Shown: piece by piece, positions 32,269 to 37,875 of the stretch
How the letters are laid out: each line of letters begins with the position of its first letter
How positions within the stretch are numbered: the first letter of the stretch is position 1
Virus record (IMG/VR): IMGVR_UViG_3300009285_000761
Location: 1-37,881 of that record
Origin: a virus
Reading direction: 5' to 3' (one strand)
Length of the DNA stretch: 37,881 nucleotides
Made by a program: the position numbers and the translations under genes
The notes under the pieces: model-generated
Database searches by the model: none
What the model was told of the DNA's origin: nothing
The model's input: only the letters and a program-made list of their open reading frames with translations

Positions 32269-32423
32269 CATGTGACGACTGCAAAAAGAAGACGGGCATA
32301 CAGTATAAAACGGAGTTTGGATTCCTTTGTGATAAATGTTGGGATAAGTTAATTAAATATGAGTCAATTTTAAAAAAAGAAACTAACGATAAAAGGAAAA
32401 ATGAAGATACCAAAAAAAATTAA
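32265..32423 (+). CDS. Zinc-ribbon mini-protein, 52 aa
   Basis: The start overlaps the previous stop (ATGA). The product has CDDC at residues 3-6 and CDKC around 22-25 (MTCDDCKKKTGIQYKTEFGF then LCDKCWDKL), a clear four-Cys zinc ribbon, and a basic helical tail. It overlaps the following metallopeptidase start by 23 bp. Function unknown; it may bind DNA or partner proteins. Confidence 0.65.
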   Translation: MTCDDCKKKTGIQYKTEFGFLCDKCWDKLIKYESILKKETNDKRKNEDTKKN

Positions 32424-32676
32424 GATAGGAGCAAATATTTTTAACATAAAGAGAGGAAGTTATACAGATGATACCTCTTTAGATGGTGGTTACTTGGAGT
32501 GGGAAACGAATAAAATGTTCGTAGCTGATGATATGCCAAAAGATAGAGAAGCGACTTGTTTTTTACACGAAATTTTACACGGTTTGAATATCTATTTAAC
32601 GGAAGAACAAGTTACTTATCTCTCGGAGGGGCTAATGCAGGTTATTAGAGATAATAGACTAGATTTCAGAAAATGA
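32401..32676 (+). CDS. Minimal zinc metallopeptidase (HExxH), 91 aa
   Basis: The product contains FLHEILHGL with His56-Glu57 and His60, the HExxH zinc-peptidase signature of ImmA/IrrE-like and related minigluzincins. No other domain is visible. A strand region (YLEWETNKMFVADDM) precedes the helix. The third zinc ligand may be Glu71 or Glu75 in the following helix (LTEEQVTYLSEGL). In phages such small peptidases often control repressors or host factors; the substrate here is unknown. Confidence 0.7.
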   Translation: MKIPKKIKIGANIFNIKRGSYTDDTSLDGGYLEWETNKMFVADDMPKDREATCFLHEILHGLNIYLTEEQVTYLSEGLMQVIRDNRLDFRK

Positions 32677-32939
32677 AAAATAAAGAAAAAAAGTGGGGAA
32701 TAAGTTTTTATAATGAATATGGACAATTACTTGAGAAATGTAATTGGTACACATTCACAGTTCTGAATGTTGAGTTTGAAAATGATAAAATGACTGGCGG
32801 TTATGAATTAAAAGTTTGTTTGTTGGGTTTTGCGTTTATTATTAGATATAACACTGACAAAGCATTTAGATTATTTAAAAAGTGGGAAAAAGAAATAACT
32901 GAAGTTGGAAAACATGAAACAACCAAGAATAAAAGATAA
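32673..32939 (+). CDS. Hypothetical protein, 88 aa
   Basis: The start overlaps the metallopeptidase stop (ATGA). The product is mixed strand/helix (WGISFYNEYGQLLEKCNWYT, MTGGYELKVCLLGFAFIIRY, KAFRLFKKWEKEITEV). The last 26 bases overlap the next gene. Function unknown; expression is tied to the metallopeptidase. Confidence 0.55.
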   Translation: MKNKEKKWGISFYNEYGQLLEKCNWYTFTVLNVEFENDKMTGGYELKVCLLGFAFIIRYNTDKAFRLFKKWEKEITEVGKHETTKNKR

Positions 32940-33123
32940 GATAGTTTTGGAAGACTTTTTGAAATATTACGAACAACACCCAGAGCAAAGATTTTTACAA
33001 GCTATTAGAAATTGGCTAGGTTGTAACTTTCTAATAACCTCAACTCATTACAACCCTGAAATGTTTAATAAAGAGTACCTAGAGAAGAACGGGGTGGATA
33101 CTGAAGATACTTTTTATATGTAG
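32914..33123 (+). CDS. Hypothetical protein, 69 aa
   Basis: The ATG at 32914 was preferred to a TTG 9 bases earlier. The product, MKQPRIKDKIVLEDFLKYYE then PEQRFLQAIRNWLGCNFLIT, is helical and charged, ending TEDTFYM. It is common among phages to have such small proteins of unknown role at the operon end. A strong terminator follows 4 bases after its stop. Confidence 0.6.
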   Translation: MKQPRIKDKIVLEDFLKYYEQHPEQRFLQAIRNWLGCNFLITSTHYNPEMFNKEYLEKNGVDTEDTFYM

Positions 33124-33126
33124 CAA

Positions 33127-33156
33127 AAAAGCCCTACCGACTTAACGGGGGCTTTT
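33127..33156. terminator. Bidirectional intrinsic terminator
   Basis: AAAAGCCC (33127-33134) and GGGCTTTT (33149-33156) form an 8-bp stem, with A-run and T-run on both sides and an inner CCG/CGG. It separates plus-strand late genes from the minus-strand genes starting at 33210. Confidence 0.85.
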
Positions 33157-33209
33157 CTACTATTGCGGAATAATCGTCAGCTATGGGATTATTATGCAAT
33201 TTTCACTCC

Positions 33210-33635
33210 TCACGTTTTAGCGAGAAGTGTTTTTTTCCACATATGTTTACTGGCGTTCCATGGCTGGAAGCCACGAGATAAGTATAGATTTAGCATTTGC
33301 ATTAAGTTTACATCAACATCAAAAAGATAGTCAGGACAGTTTTTACCTTTTACGTTAATCTGTCCGAGACCACAATCAACCGACCATGCTTTATGGCGGT
33401 CTTCCGGCTTGCAGGACATTGACTTATTACCATAGTAACAATTCCAGTTTTTAGCTTTTGGATTAAAACCGCTTTCACTCTCAATGATAGCAAGAAAAAC
33501 AGGTATTTCATCATCAAGCCAAAAATCGGATAACTTGGCTTCTATTTGTCTTTGATAAAATTCTTTTTCGGTCTTTGGAAGCTCTACTGCGAATGTACTG
33601 GTTGGTAAAAGGAATAGCAATATTAAGAATGGCAC
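33210..33635 (-). CDS. Secreted lytic transglycosylase, 141 aa, leaderless GTG start
   Basis: I place the start at the GTG (33635), because the apparent upstream ATG would put the TATAAT promoter inside the gene. From there a signal peptide (MPFLILLFLLPTSTFA) is followed by the SLT-like catalytic core: IIESESGFNP with Glu52, then DCGLGQINVKG, typical of lytic transglycosylases. Four cysteines suggest disulphides in an exported form. It is a second muralytic enzyme besides the one at 31125. It could help entry, early wall loosening, or lysis. Confidence 0.75.
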   Translation of the reverse strand: MPFLILLFLLPTSTFAVELPKTEKEFYQRQIEAKLSDFWLDDEIPVFLAIIESESGFNPKAKNWNCYYGNKSMSCKPEDRHKAWSVDCGLGQINVKGKNCPDYLFDVDVNLMQMLNLYLSRGFQPWNASKHMWKKTLLAKT

Positions 33636-33641
33636 TCCCTT

Positions 33642-33670
33642 ATTATACCAAGTTTGCAAGATTAGTCTAT
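33642..33670 (-). promoter_or_regulatory. Minus-strand promoter for secreted transglycosylase
   Basis: Reading the minus strand: TAGACT, 17 bp, TGGTATAAT (TATAAT at 33647-33642). Six bases separate the -10 from the GTG start, so the mRNA would be leaderless. The promoter overlaps the end of the upstream gene. Confidence 0.65.
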
Positions 33671-34009
33671 ACCTAGTTGGGGATTACTAGCATAGCCTGT
33701 TGTTGTCCTAATTCTGCATTCTTTTGAGCAATAAGAAGCTCTTCCATAGGGAAATTCTTTTTTACAGCCGACACAACGTTTTTTAGTGGGTTTTAATTTT
33801 GGATTCTTTTTAATTCTGGCCTTTTCTTTTACAACCTTAATTCTTGTTAAAGATAATTGTTTTTTATTGGCTATCCAACAAGTAGGACAACGCAGTCTTT
33901 TTTTAGAAGATGCTTCAAATAACGCTTCGCATACCTTACACTCTAGCCATACTTTTTTTCTTTTATAATTGTAAAGTAAGGATTCTACGTGGATTGAGTT
34001 TTCTTTCAT
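33662..34009 (-). CDS. Double zinc-finger protein, 115 aa
   Basis: The product has one four-Cys site (CKVCEALFEASSKKRLRCPTC) and a second (RCVGCKKEFPYGRASYCSKE), with a basic Lys-rich link (KEKARIKKNPKLKPTKKR). It starts on the overlap ATGA with the HNH gene. Nucleic-acid binding is likely. Zinc-finger proteins next to an HNH nuclease may form a two-part targeting unit; inference. Confidence 0.65.
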   Translation of the reverse strand: MKENSIHVESLLYNYKRKKVWLECKVCEALFEASSKKRLRCPTCWIANKKQLSLTRIKVVKEKARIKKNPKLKPTKKRCVGCKKEFPYGRASYCSKECRIRTTTGYASNPQLGID

Positions 34010-34335
34010 GGTCTTGATTTTATTTCCCTATTCCAGTAATCAGCGTCAGCCTTTACGTTCTCGTTCCACGATTTAAAAGACATTAAGTGTCCTATAAATA
34101 AATGGTGGTCAGGGCAAAGTGTAATAAGGTTGCTCGATTCCAACTCTAATTCAGGAAATTTATGGAAAGGCTGGCAATGATGGACTTGGAGAGGATTAAG
34201 TAGGCTAGATTTTTTATCACACACAGCACAGGTGGGATGTTTTTCTAAATGTGCTTTGCGGACAGTAGACCATTTACTTGAGCGTGTTGCTCCAAAAGTA
34301 CGACTACTAAAAATAGAAATCAACCAGTTAATCAT
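34006..34335 (-). CDS. HNH endonuclease, 109 aa
   Basis: The product carries the standard HNH layout: CAVC, then LQVHHCQPF with paired His, ESSNLITLC and PDHHLFIGH. The N-terminal part is basic (RTFGATRSSKWSTVRKAH), typical of phage HNH enzymes. Such enzymes often aid packaging near terminase, but this one is far from it and on the other strand. It overlaps the preceding membrane peptide gene by 8 bp (ATGATTAA). Confidence 0.75.
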   Translation of the reverse strand: MINWLISIFSSRTFGATRSSKWSTVRKAHLEKHPTCAVCDKKSSLLNPLQVHHCQPFHKFPELELESSNLITLCPDHHLFIGHLMSFKSWNENVKADADYWNREIKSRP

Positions 34336-34480
34336 TTCTTAAACTATTAGGCGGTGTTAATAAAGGCACGTTATATGGTCGCCCATAATCTATTCCTGTA
34401 AACTTACTTATAAAATATCCTGAAAATAAGAGTGTCGTAAGAGCTAGACCTATTAAAATACTTTTATATGTCGGCGTCAT
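34328..34480 (-). CDS. Small membrane protein, 50 aa, leaderless
   Basis: The ATG is only 7 bases after the -10, so transcript and start coincide. The product has one transmembrane helix (SILIGLALTTLLFSGYFISK) and a short polar tail (GIDYGRPYNVPLLTPPNS). A longer upstream frame exists but would run back through the promoter. It heads the minus-strand operon and may be a superinfection-exclusion or lysis-control peptide; inference. Confidence 0.6.
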   Translation of the reverse strand: MTPTYKSILIGLALTTLLFSGYFISKFTGIDYGRPYNVPLLTPPNSLRND

Positions 34481-34487
34481 TACACAC

Positions 34488-34496
34488 ATTATACCA
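34488..34496 (-). promoter_or_regulatory. Minus-strand extended -10 promoter
   Basis: On the minus strand the sequence is TGGTATAAT. No clear -35. It faces the plus-strand promoter at 34540, with paired DnaA boxes in between. Confidence 0.7.
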
Positions 34497-34514
34497 CCTC
34501 TATAAATAAACACC

Positions 34515-34533
34515 TGTGGAAAACTTATCCACA
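34515..34533. promoter_or_regulatory. Two facing DnaA boxes
   Basis: TGTGGAAAA (34515-34523; TTTTCCACA on the minus strand) and TTATCCACA (34525-34533) both fit TTWTNCACA and face each other, one base apart. They lie between divergent promoters. This may be a DnaA-controlled switch or part of a replication origin. Confidence 0.65.
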
Positions 34534-34539
34534 AATCGC

Positions 34540-34568
34540 TTGACTTGTTTTTTAAATGGGTATATACT
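34540..34568 (+). promoter_or_regulatory. Strong promoter for short RNA
   Basis: TTGACT, 17 bp, TATACT: the best -35/-10 pair in the window. Transcription would start at about 34575, next to an ATG at 34576. Confidence 0.75.
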
Positions 34569-34574
34569 TTCAAA

Positions 34575-34682
34575 TATGAAAGGTAAAGCACAAAGCGAAA
34601 AGTTTATTTCTACACAGAAGTTGATTTCTCGCTTTGCCTTTCAACAAGCTAGGAAGACCGTCTCTTAATTGGGGCGGTTTTT
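34575..34682 (+). ncRNA. Short promoter-terminator RNA with possible 30-aa leaderless peptide
   Basis: This stretch of about 108 bases lies between the strong promoter and a terminator. GAAAGGTAAAGC (34578-34589) pairs over 12 bp with GCTTTGCCTTTC (34631-34642), with one G-U. A competing helix is CAAAGCGA/TCGCTTTG (34591/34629), so two folds exclude each other. The same stretch can be read from the ATG at 34576 as a 30-residue basic peptide (MKGKAQSEKFISTQKLISRF, then a basic tail), stopping inside the terminator stem. RNA regulator and leaderless peptide are both possible. Confidence 0.6.
34657..34682 (+). terminator. Intrinsic terminator of the short RNA
   Basis: ACCGTCTC and GGGGCGGT (two G-U pairs) form an 8-bp stem with loop TTAATT, followed by TTTTT. 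Confidence 0.8.
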
Positions 34683-34694
34683 CTATGTGCTGTT

Positions 34695-34722
34695 TTTACA
34701 AAGTTTCTTGAGGTGCTATAAG
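34695..34722 (+). promoter_or_regulatory. Promoter for early operon
   Basis: TTTACA, 16 bp, TATAAG with TGC before it. The leader of about 110 bases includes AAGTC/GACTT and GTCCG/CGGAC hairpins before the first ATG at 34841. Confidence 0.5.
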
Positions 34723-34840
34723 TACATTCACCTTAAAATAAACAATGACTTAGTGTTCGTAATTTGATGCAAGTCGCCTGACTTTAAGCTAAAAGTGTCC
34801 GCTCTGTTCACCCCCTAACAACGGACGACCCCATCAGATT

Positions 34841-35146
34841 ATGAATAATTACAACGAAGAAACCACATATACTGAACCTAAACGTATTTCCTTGATATTG
34901 GGGGATACAAAGGGGGTAGTATTACCTGAAAACAAAATCAACTCAGAGCGAGCAATGCTTATAAATGATTTCTTGGTAGAAATAAACAAAGAAAGGGAGG
35001 GAACTACTTATAAACCAATGACAGCGAGAGGCGTTGCAATTAAACTAGGGCATATTCCAACAAACGAACTTTATTATTTTTACAAGGTGTGCTTTAAAAG
35101 CAAAAGTTTTGGAAGAACATTTTTCGGAGCTTTGAAGATAAAATAG
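34841..35146 (+). CDS. Hypothetical early protein, 101 aa
   Basis: The product has an acidic N terminus and strand region (KRISLILGDTKGVVLPENKI), then helices (MLINDFLVEINKEREGTTYK) and a conserved-looking end (LYYFYKVCFKSKSFGRTFFG). Proteins with this 'LYYFYxxC...FGxTFFGALK' end accompany recombination and replication genes in other phages, to my knowledge, but I cannot name a function. It is the first gene of the early operon. Confidence 0.6.
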   Translation: MNNYNEETTYTEPKRISLILGDTKGVVLPENKINSERAMLINDFLVEINKEREGTTYKPMTARGVAIKLGHIPTNELYYFYKVCFKSKSFGRTFFGALKIK

Positions 35147-35197
35147 TTATCCCCACATTTAATAGACAACAGAATCACTAGATAATAAAATATAAAG

Positions 35198-35569
35198 ATG
35201 AACGAAATAAATTCTTACATTTTAAAACTTCAAGGAAAGGCAGAACTTCCCGAAGAAATAGAGATAAGTGAGAACTACCACGTTTCCCTAGAGGGTAGTA
35301 TCACTTCCTATAGCCTCCACGACAACCAAAATGGCACCTACGACAAGATTTTTACCTTTAAACCTATCAAGGTAGATTTGCTAACAAATAAGGGTAAATC
35401 TCTTCATTTGAAGGACACACGCTCATCTTCTCAACTGTTCCGTGGAAGTTTATATAAGAATTGGCTCAACTCACAAGCAGGATTAGATTTTGACACTTGG
35501 TATGTTAATGGAATGTTAGAACTTATTAAAGATAAAGATACTGTGGCGGGTATGTATTTTCCTAAATGA
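35198..35569 (+). CDS. Hypothetical early protein, 123 aa
   Basis: The first half is beta-rich (GKAELPEEIEISENYHVSLE, NGTYDKIFTFKPIKVDLL) and the second is helical (SSSQLFRGSLYKNWLNSQAG). The stop overlaps the methyltransferase start by 4 bp (ATGA). The N-terminal layout could be a small barrel. It is coupled to the methyltransferase and may bind or protect DNA with it; inference. Confidence 0.6.
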   Translation: MNEINSYILKLQGKAELPEEIEISENYHVSLEGSITSYSLHDNQNGTYDKIFTFKPIKVDLLTNKGKSLHLKDTRSSSQLFRGSLYKNWLNSQAGLDFDTWYVNGMLELIKDKDTVAGMYFPK

Positions 35570-36222
35570 AAATCTTAAATCTATATGCTGGAATAGGTGG
35601 AAACCGAAAACTTTGGGGTGATGAACACGAAATTACAGCTGTGGAGTGGAAGCCAGAAATAGCAAAGAAATATCAAGAGTTTTTTTCTAACGACAAAGTG
35701 ATAGTTGGAGATGCCCACCAATATCTTTTAGAACATTATTACGAGTTTGACTTTATTTGGAGTTCACCACCTTGCCCAACTCACACAAGAATGAATATAG
35801 CTAACCAGATTTCTCCATATAAGGATAACGCTAAACAGATACAGCAAGGGGGGGGTATAAAACCCCGTTATCCTGATATGAATTTATATCAAGAAATTAT
35901 TTTTTTGAAGCATTTCTTTAAAGGAAAATGGTGTGTTGAAAATGTGGTAAGTTATTATGAACCCCTAATACCTCCTAACGATTTCGGTGGACATTATTTT
36001 TGGACTAACTTTATTTTAAGAGATTTTGCTGTTGGTGGCCGTGGAATGGGTAGAAATGATACAACAAGAGAGACTTTAACCAAAAGAAAGGGTTACAAAT
36101 GGGAGGACTTAGTGGGGTTAGATAGAGAATTAGTTTTAAGAAATTGTGTAGAGCCTGAATTAGGCAAACATATATTAGACCTTGCGATTAACCCAATAGA
36201 GATACAAACAAGCATATTTTAA
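35566..36222 (+). CDS. Small C5-cytosine DNA methyltransferase
   Basis: The 218-residue enzyme carries motif I (NLYAGIGGNRKLW, residues 5-17), motif IV SPPCPT with catalytic Cys70, and motif VI ENV (125-127). It would transfer methyl from S-adenosylmethionine to cytosine C5. It is clearly shorter than full C5 methyltransferases, with little room for a target-recognition domain. A run of eight G at 35848-35855 codes GGG (QQGGGIKP). Slippage there would break the frame, so phase variation is possible. It could protect phage DNA from host restriction. Confidence 0.8.
   Translation: MKILNLYAGIGGNRKLWGDEHEITAVEWKPEIAKKYQEFFSNDKVIVGDAHQYLLEHYYEFDFIWSSPPCPTHTRMNIANQISPYKDNAKQIQQGGGIKPRYPDMNLYQEIIFLKHFFKGKWCVENVVSYYEPLIPPNDFGGHYFWTNFILRDFAVGGRGMGRNDTTRETLTKRKGYKWEDLVGLDRELVLRNCVEPELGKHILDLAINPIEIQTSIF
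35848..35855 (+). repeat. Poly-G(8) tract in methyltransferase gene
   Basis: Eight G in a row, followed shortly by CCCC, inside the methyltransferase frame. Length change by one base would truncate the protein after about 100 residues. Confidence 0.9.
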
Positions 36223-36270
36223 CAACGAAGCAGAAAAAGAGTTTATTTTACAAACAATAAAATATAGTTA

Positions 36271-36672
36271 ATGAAGAAAAAAACAGACGCACAGCTTAAG
36301 AAGATACTTTGGAAAATAGTATCTAAAAGGGTAAGGGAAAGAGATAACTACATCTGCTTTACTTCAAAGAAAAAAGTAGAGGGGGCGAACGCTCATTGTG
36401 GACACGGATTACCCAGCTCAATTTGTGGCGGTCGTTTAAGGTATCACCCCAAAAATCTCCATTGCCAGTCGTATCACGAAAATATAAATCTTGGTGGAAA
36501 TGGAACAATCTATTATCAAGAACAAGTGAAGCGATATGGCAAAAAAACAGTAGATAAATTATATAAACTTAAAGATAAATATATTAAGGTAGATAGTATT
36601 TTTTACAATAAACTTATTGACTTATACACTAGTGGAACTTGGGAAGATATAGAAAATTACCTTGCAAAATAA
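36271..36672 (+). CDS. ninG: NinG/Rap-like recombination protein
   Basis: The 133-residue product has RERDNYICFTS, then AHCGHGLPSSICGGRLRYHP and NLHCQSYHENINLGGNGT, followed by YYQEQVKRYGKKTVDKLY. This is the conserved layout of lambda NinG (Rap), an HNH-related nuclease that resolves branched recombination structures. The lambda zinc residues are only partly kept. With the ERF-like annealing gene it implies a lambda-like single-strand annealing route, if the genome is circular. No Shine-Dalgarno site before the ATG. Confidence 0.75.
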   Translation: MKKKTDAQLKKILWKIVSKRVRERDNYICFTSKKKVEGANAHCGHGLPSSICGGRLRYHPKNLHCQSYHENINLGGNGTIYYQEQVKRYGKKTVDKLYKLKDKYIKVDSIFYNKLIDLYTSGTWEDIENYLAK

Positions 36673-36693
36673 GGCTAAAATAGACGAGAAAAG

Positions 36694-36702
36694 TTATCCA
36701 CA
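36694..36702 (+). promoter_or_regulatory. DnaA box
   Basis: TTATCCACA, perfect consensus, in the gap after ninG and upstream of a promoter with an operator-like palindrome. Confidence 0.55.
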
Positions 36703-36720
36703 AGAAAATATAAATACCCC

Positions 36721-36748
36721 TTGCAACGTGTTGCAGATATGCTAATGT
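36721..36748 (+). promoter_or_regulatory. Promoter with operator palindrome, leaderless gene
   Basis: TTGCAA, 16 bp, TAATGT. TGCAAC-GT-GTTGCA (36722-36735) is a perfect 6-bp-arm palindrome over the -35. Six bases then separate the -10 from the ATG at 36755. Confidence 0.5.
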
Positions 36749-36754
36749 GTAGAT

Positions 36755-37129
36755 ATGAGAGTAGTAAATTATCAGTACATAAGTCTTTATGGCAACAAGG
36801 CAGAACGCCAACTAGCCAATAAGATTTTAAACTTTCATTTTAAAAGGTTGATACTTAGTCGAAAAGTAGACAACGAAGCATTATCAGATTATATGAAACA
36901 AGGATTACCAATGAGCTACATACACAACCACGCAGAAGCAAGGCAGTTAGTGAGAGATATTAGAAAGAAAAGAAGTCCAATAGTGCATTTCTTTAAAGGT
37001 CTAAATATCGCTCAAAAAGACATCAACAAGTTTTTCGTAAACAGTTTAGGTGCGTTAGTGTTTGGCACATTTTTAGTAATCCTCGCAACAATCACTTTAT
37101 TATTAGTCCCAGTAGTACCACTTAATTAA
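36755..37129 (+). CDS. Early membrane-anchored protein, 124 aa
   Basis: The N-terminal 90 residues are basic and helical (QYISLYGNKAERQLANKILN, LPMSYIHNHAEARQLVRDIR). The end is a transmembrane segment (LVFGTFLVILATITLLLVPV). The last 36 residues are repeated with one change at the left window end, so this gene links both ends of the contig. The function is unknown; a membrane-tethered DNA or host-factor binder is one guess. Confidence 0.7.
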   Translation: MRVVNYQYISLYGNKAERQLANKILNFHFKRLILSRKVDNEALSDYMKQGLPMSYIHNHAEARQLVRDIRKKRSPIVHFFKGLNIAQKDINKFFVNSLGALVFGTFLVILATITLLLVPVVPLN

Positions 37130-37143
37130 AATGAACGACAAAA
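37020..37143. repeat. Right copy of near-identical terminal repeat
   Basis: Matches bases 1-125 (two mismatches in the first 117). Beyond it the right end continues with different small genes for another 740 bases, whereas the left end continues with a different gene at the same place. Confidence 0.9.
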
Positions 37144-37349
37144 AAGTATTTGATTTTATGGGCAGTCAGATGAACGTGATATTAGACAATCTAGGTAAAA
37201 GTAATAACGGCGTTGTCTACAAAGAAGAACAAGATGCGATTGACCGAGCAAACGAAAACGACATTGAACAAGAGATGTTAGACGAAATCCAAGAAGATAC
37301 AACGTCTATGGAAGAAAAAGAAGCATTATTAGACGATAAAACCTTTTAA
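37131..37349 (+). CDS. Small acidic protein, 72 aa
   Basis: The product is rich in Asp and Glu, with a helix-rich second half (DAIDRANENDIEQEMLDEIQ, TTSMEEKEALLDDKTF). The ATG lies one base after the preceding stop, in the same place as the unrelated 91-residue gene at the left end. Acidic small phage proteins often act as DNA mimics or inhibitors, but no specific evidence exists here. Confidence 0.65.
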   Translation: MNDKKVFDFMGSQMNVILDNLGKSNNGVVYKEEQDAIDRANENDIEQEMLDEIQEDTTSMEEKEALLDDKTF

Positions 37350-37350
37350 C

Positions 37351-37497
37351 ATGGAAATAACAACTTGCCCCGATGCCGACAGTTTAAAAGCCTTTAATTG
37401 TCAAAGAGAAGAACAGTGCGATGAGTGTTTTCTGGTCGACCATTTAAAAGAGTGTAGCGGTTGTGAACATTATGACCACCCACAAAAAAATGATTAA
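37351..37497 (+). CDS. Cys-rich mini protein, 48 aa
   Basis: The product has seven cysteines and histidines in patterns such as CDECF and CSGCEHYDH, fitting a zinc-binding knuckle with an acidic N terminus. It starts one base after the previous stop and overlaps the next gene by 8 bp (ATGATTAA). Function unknown. Confidence 0.6.
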   Translation: MEITTCPDADSLKAFNCQREEQCDECFLVDHLKECSGCEHYDHPQKND

Positions 37498-37615
37498 AGA
37501 AATTGACCCGATATTTGCTGTAAAAAACGAGCAAGAATTAGTCGAGTTTTTACAAGACGAAAAGGACGTTACGGAAATTAGTCGCCTTAAAAAGCAAAAG
37601 AACGGAATGCCCTAA
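37490..37615 (+). CDS. Shortened second copy of the 381-572 protein, 41 aa
   Basis: The product, MIKEIDPIFAVKNEQELVEF then LQDEKDVTEISRLKKQKNGM and Pro, is homologous to the first 40 residues of the 381-572 protein. It then stops, lacking the Cys-rich end. The DNA resumes similarity to the other copy after its stop (CC..TAATAATTG against CCTTGTAATAATTG), so about 55 bases have been lost internally and the frame is broken. It may be a decayed copy or a strain variant. Confidence 0.65.
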   Translation: MIKEIDPIFAVKNEQELVEFLQDEKDVTEISRLKKQKNGMP

Positions 37616-37632
37616 TAATTGATGTGGGTGAT

Positions 37633-37875
37633 ATGTTCGACGTGATGCAAGGCAGATACGACCCACGAAGGTCTTATGACGACCTGCGCCCGGAATATAA
37701 AACATCAACTTATCTTGATGACATTGTGAAGGACGCCGCCGATTTCTTCAAGCCGTATGCCAAAAACTTTTTAATGATTGGTCGTGGTAAAAGTCCTAAC
37801 ATTTTAATCGGTAATTTAAGAAGATTCATACTGTTGCTCCTACCAATAATAGTAAAAATACTAATCGATATCTAA
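37633..37875 (+). CDS. Hypothetical membrane protein, 80 aa
   Basis: The product has a charged start (MFDVMQGRYDPRRSYDDLRP, DDIVKDAADFFKPYAKNFLM) and a strongly hydrophobic end (FILLLLPIIVKILIDI). I used the ATG; a GTG nine bases earlier is possible. There is no counterpart at the left end, where the ERF-like gene occupies this slot. Function unknown. Confidence 0.55.
   Translation: MFDVMQGRYDPRRSYDDLRPEYKTSTYLDDIVKDAADFFKPYAKNFLMIGRGKSPNILIGNLRRFILLLLPIIVKILIDI

Noticed and set aside
33233-33241. Another DnaA box (TTTTCCACA)
   Set aside because: It lies inside coding sequence of the minus-strand transglycosylase with no dyad or promoter near it.
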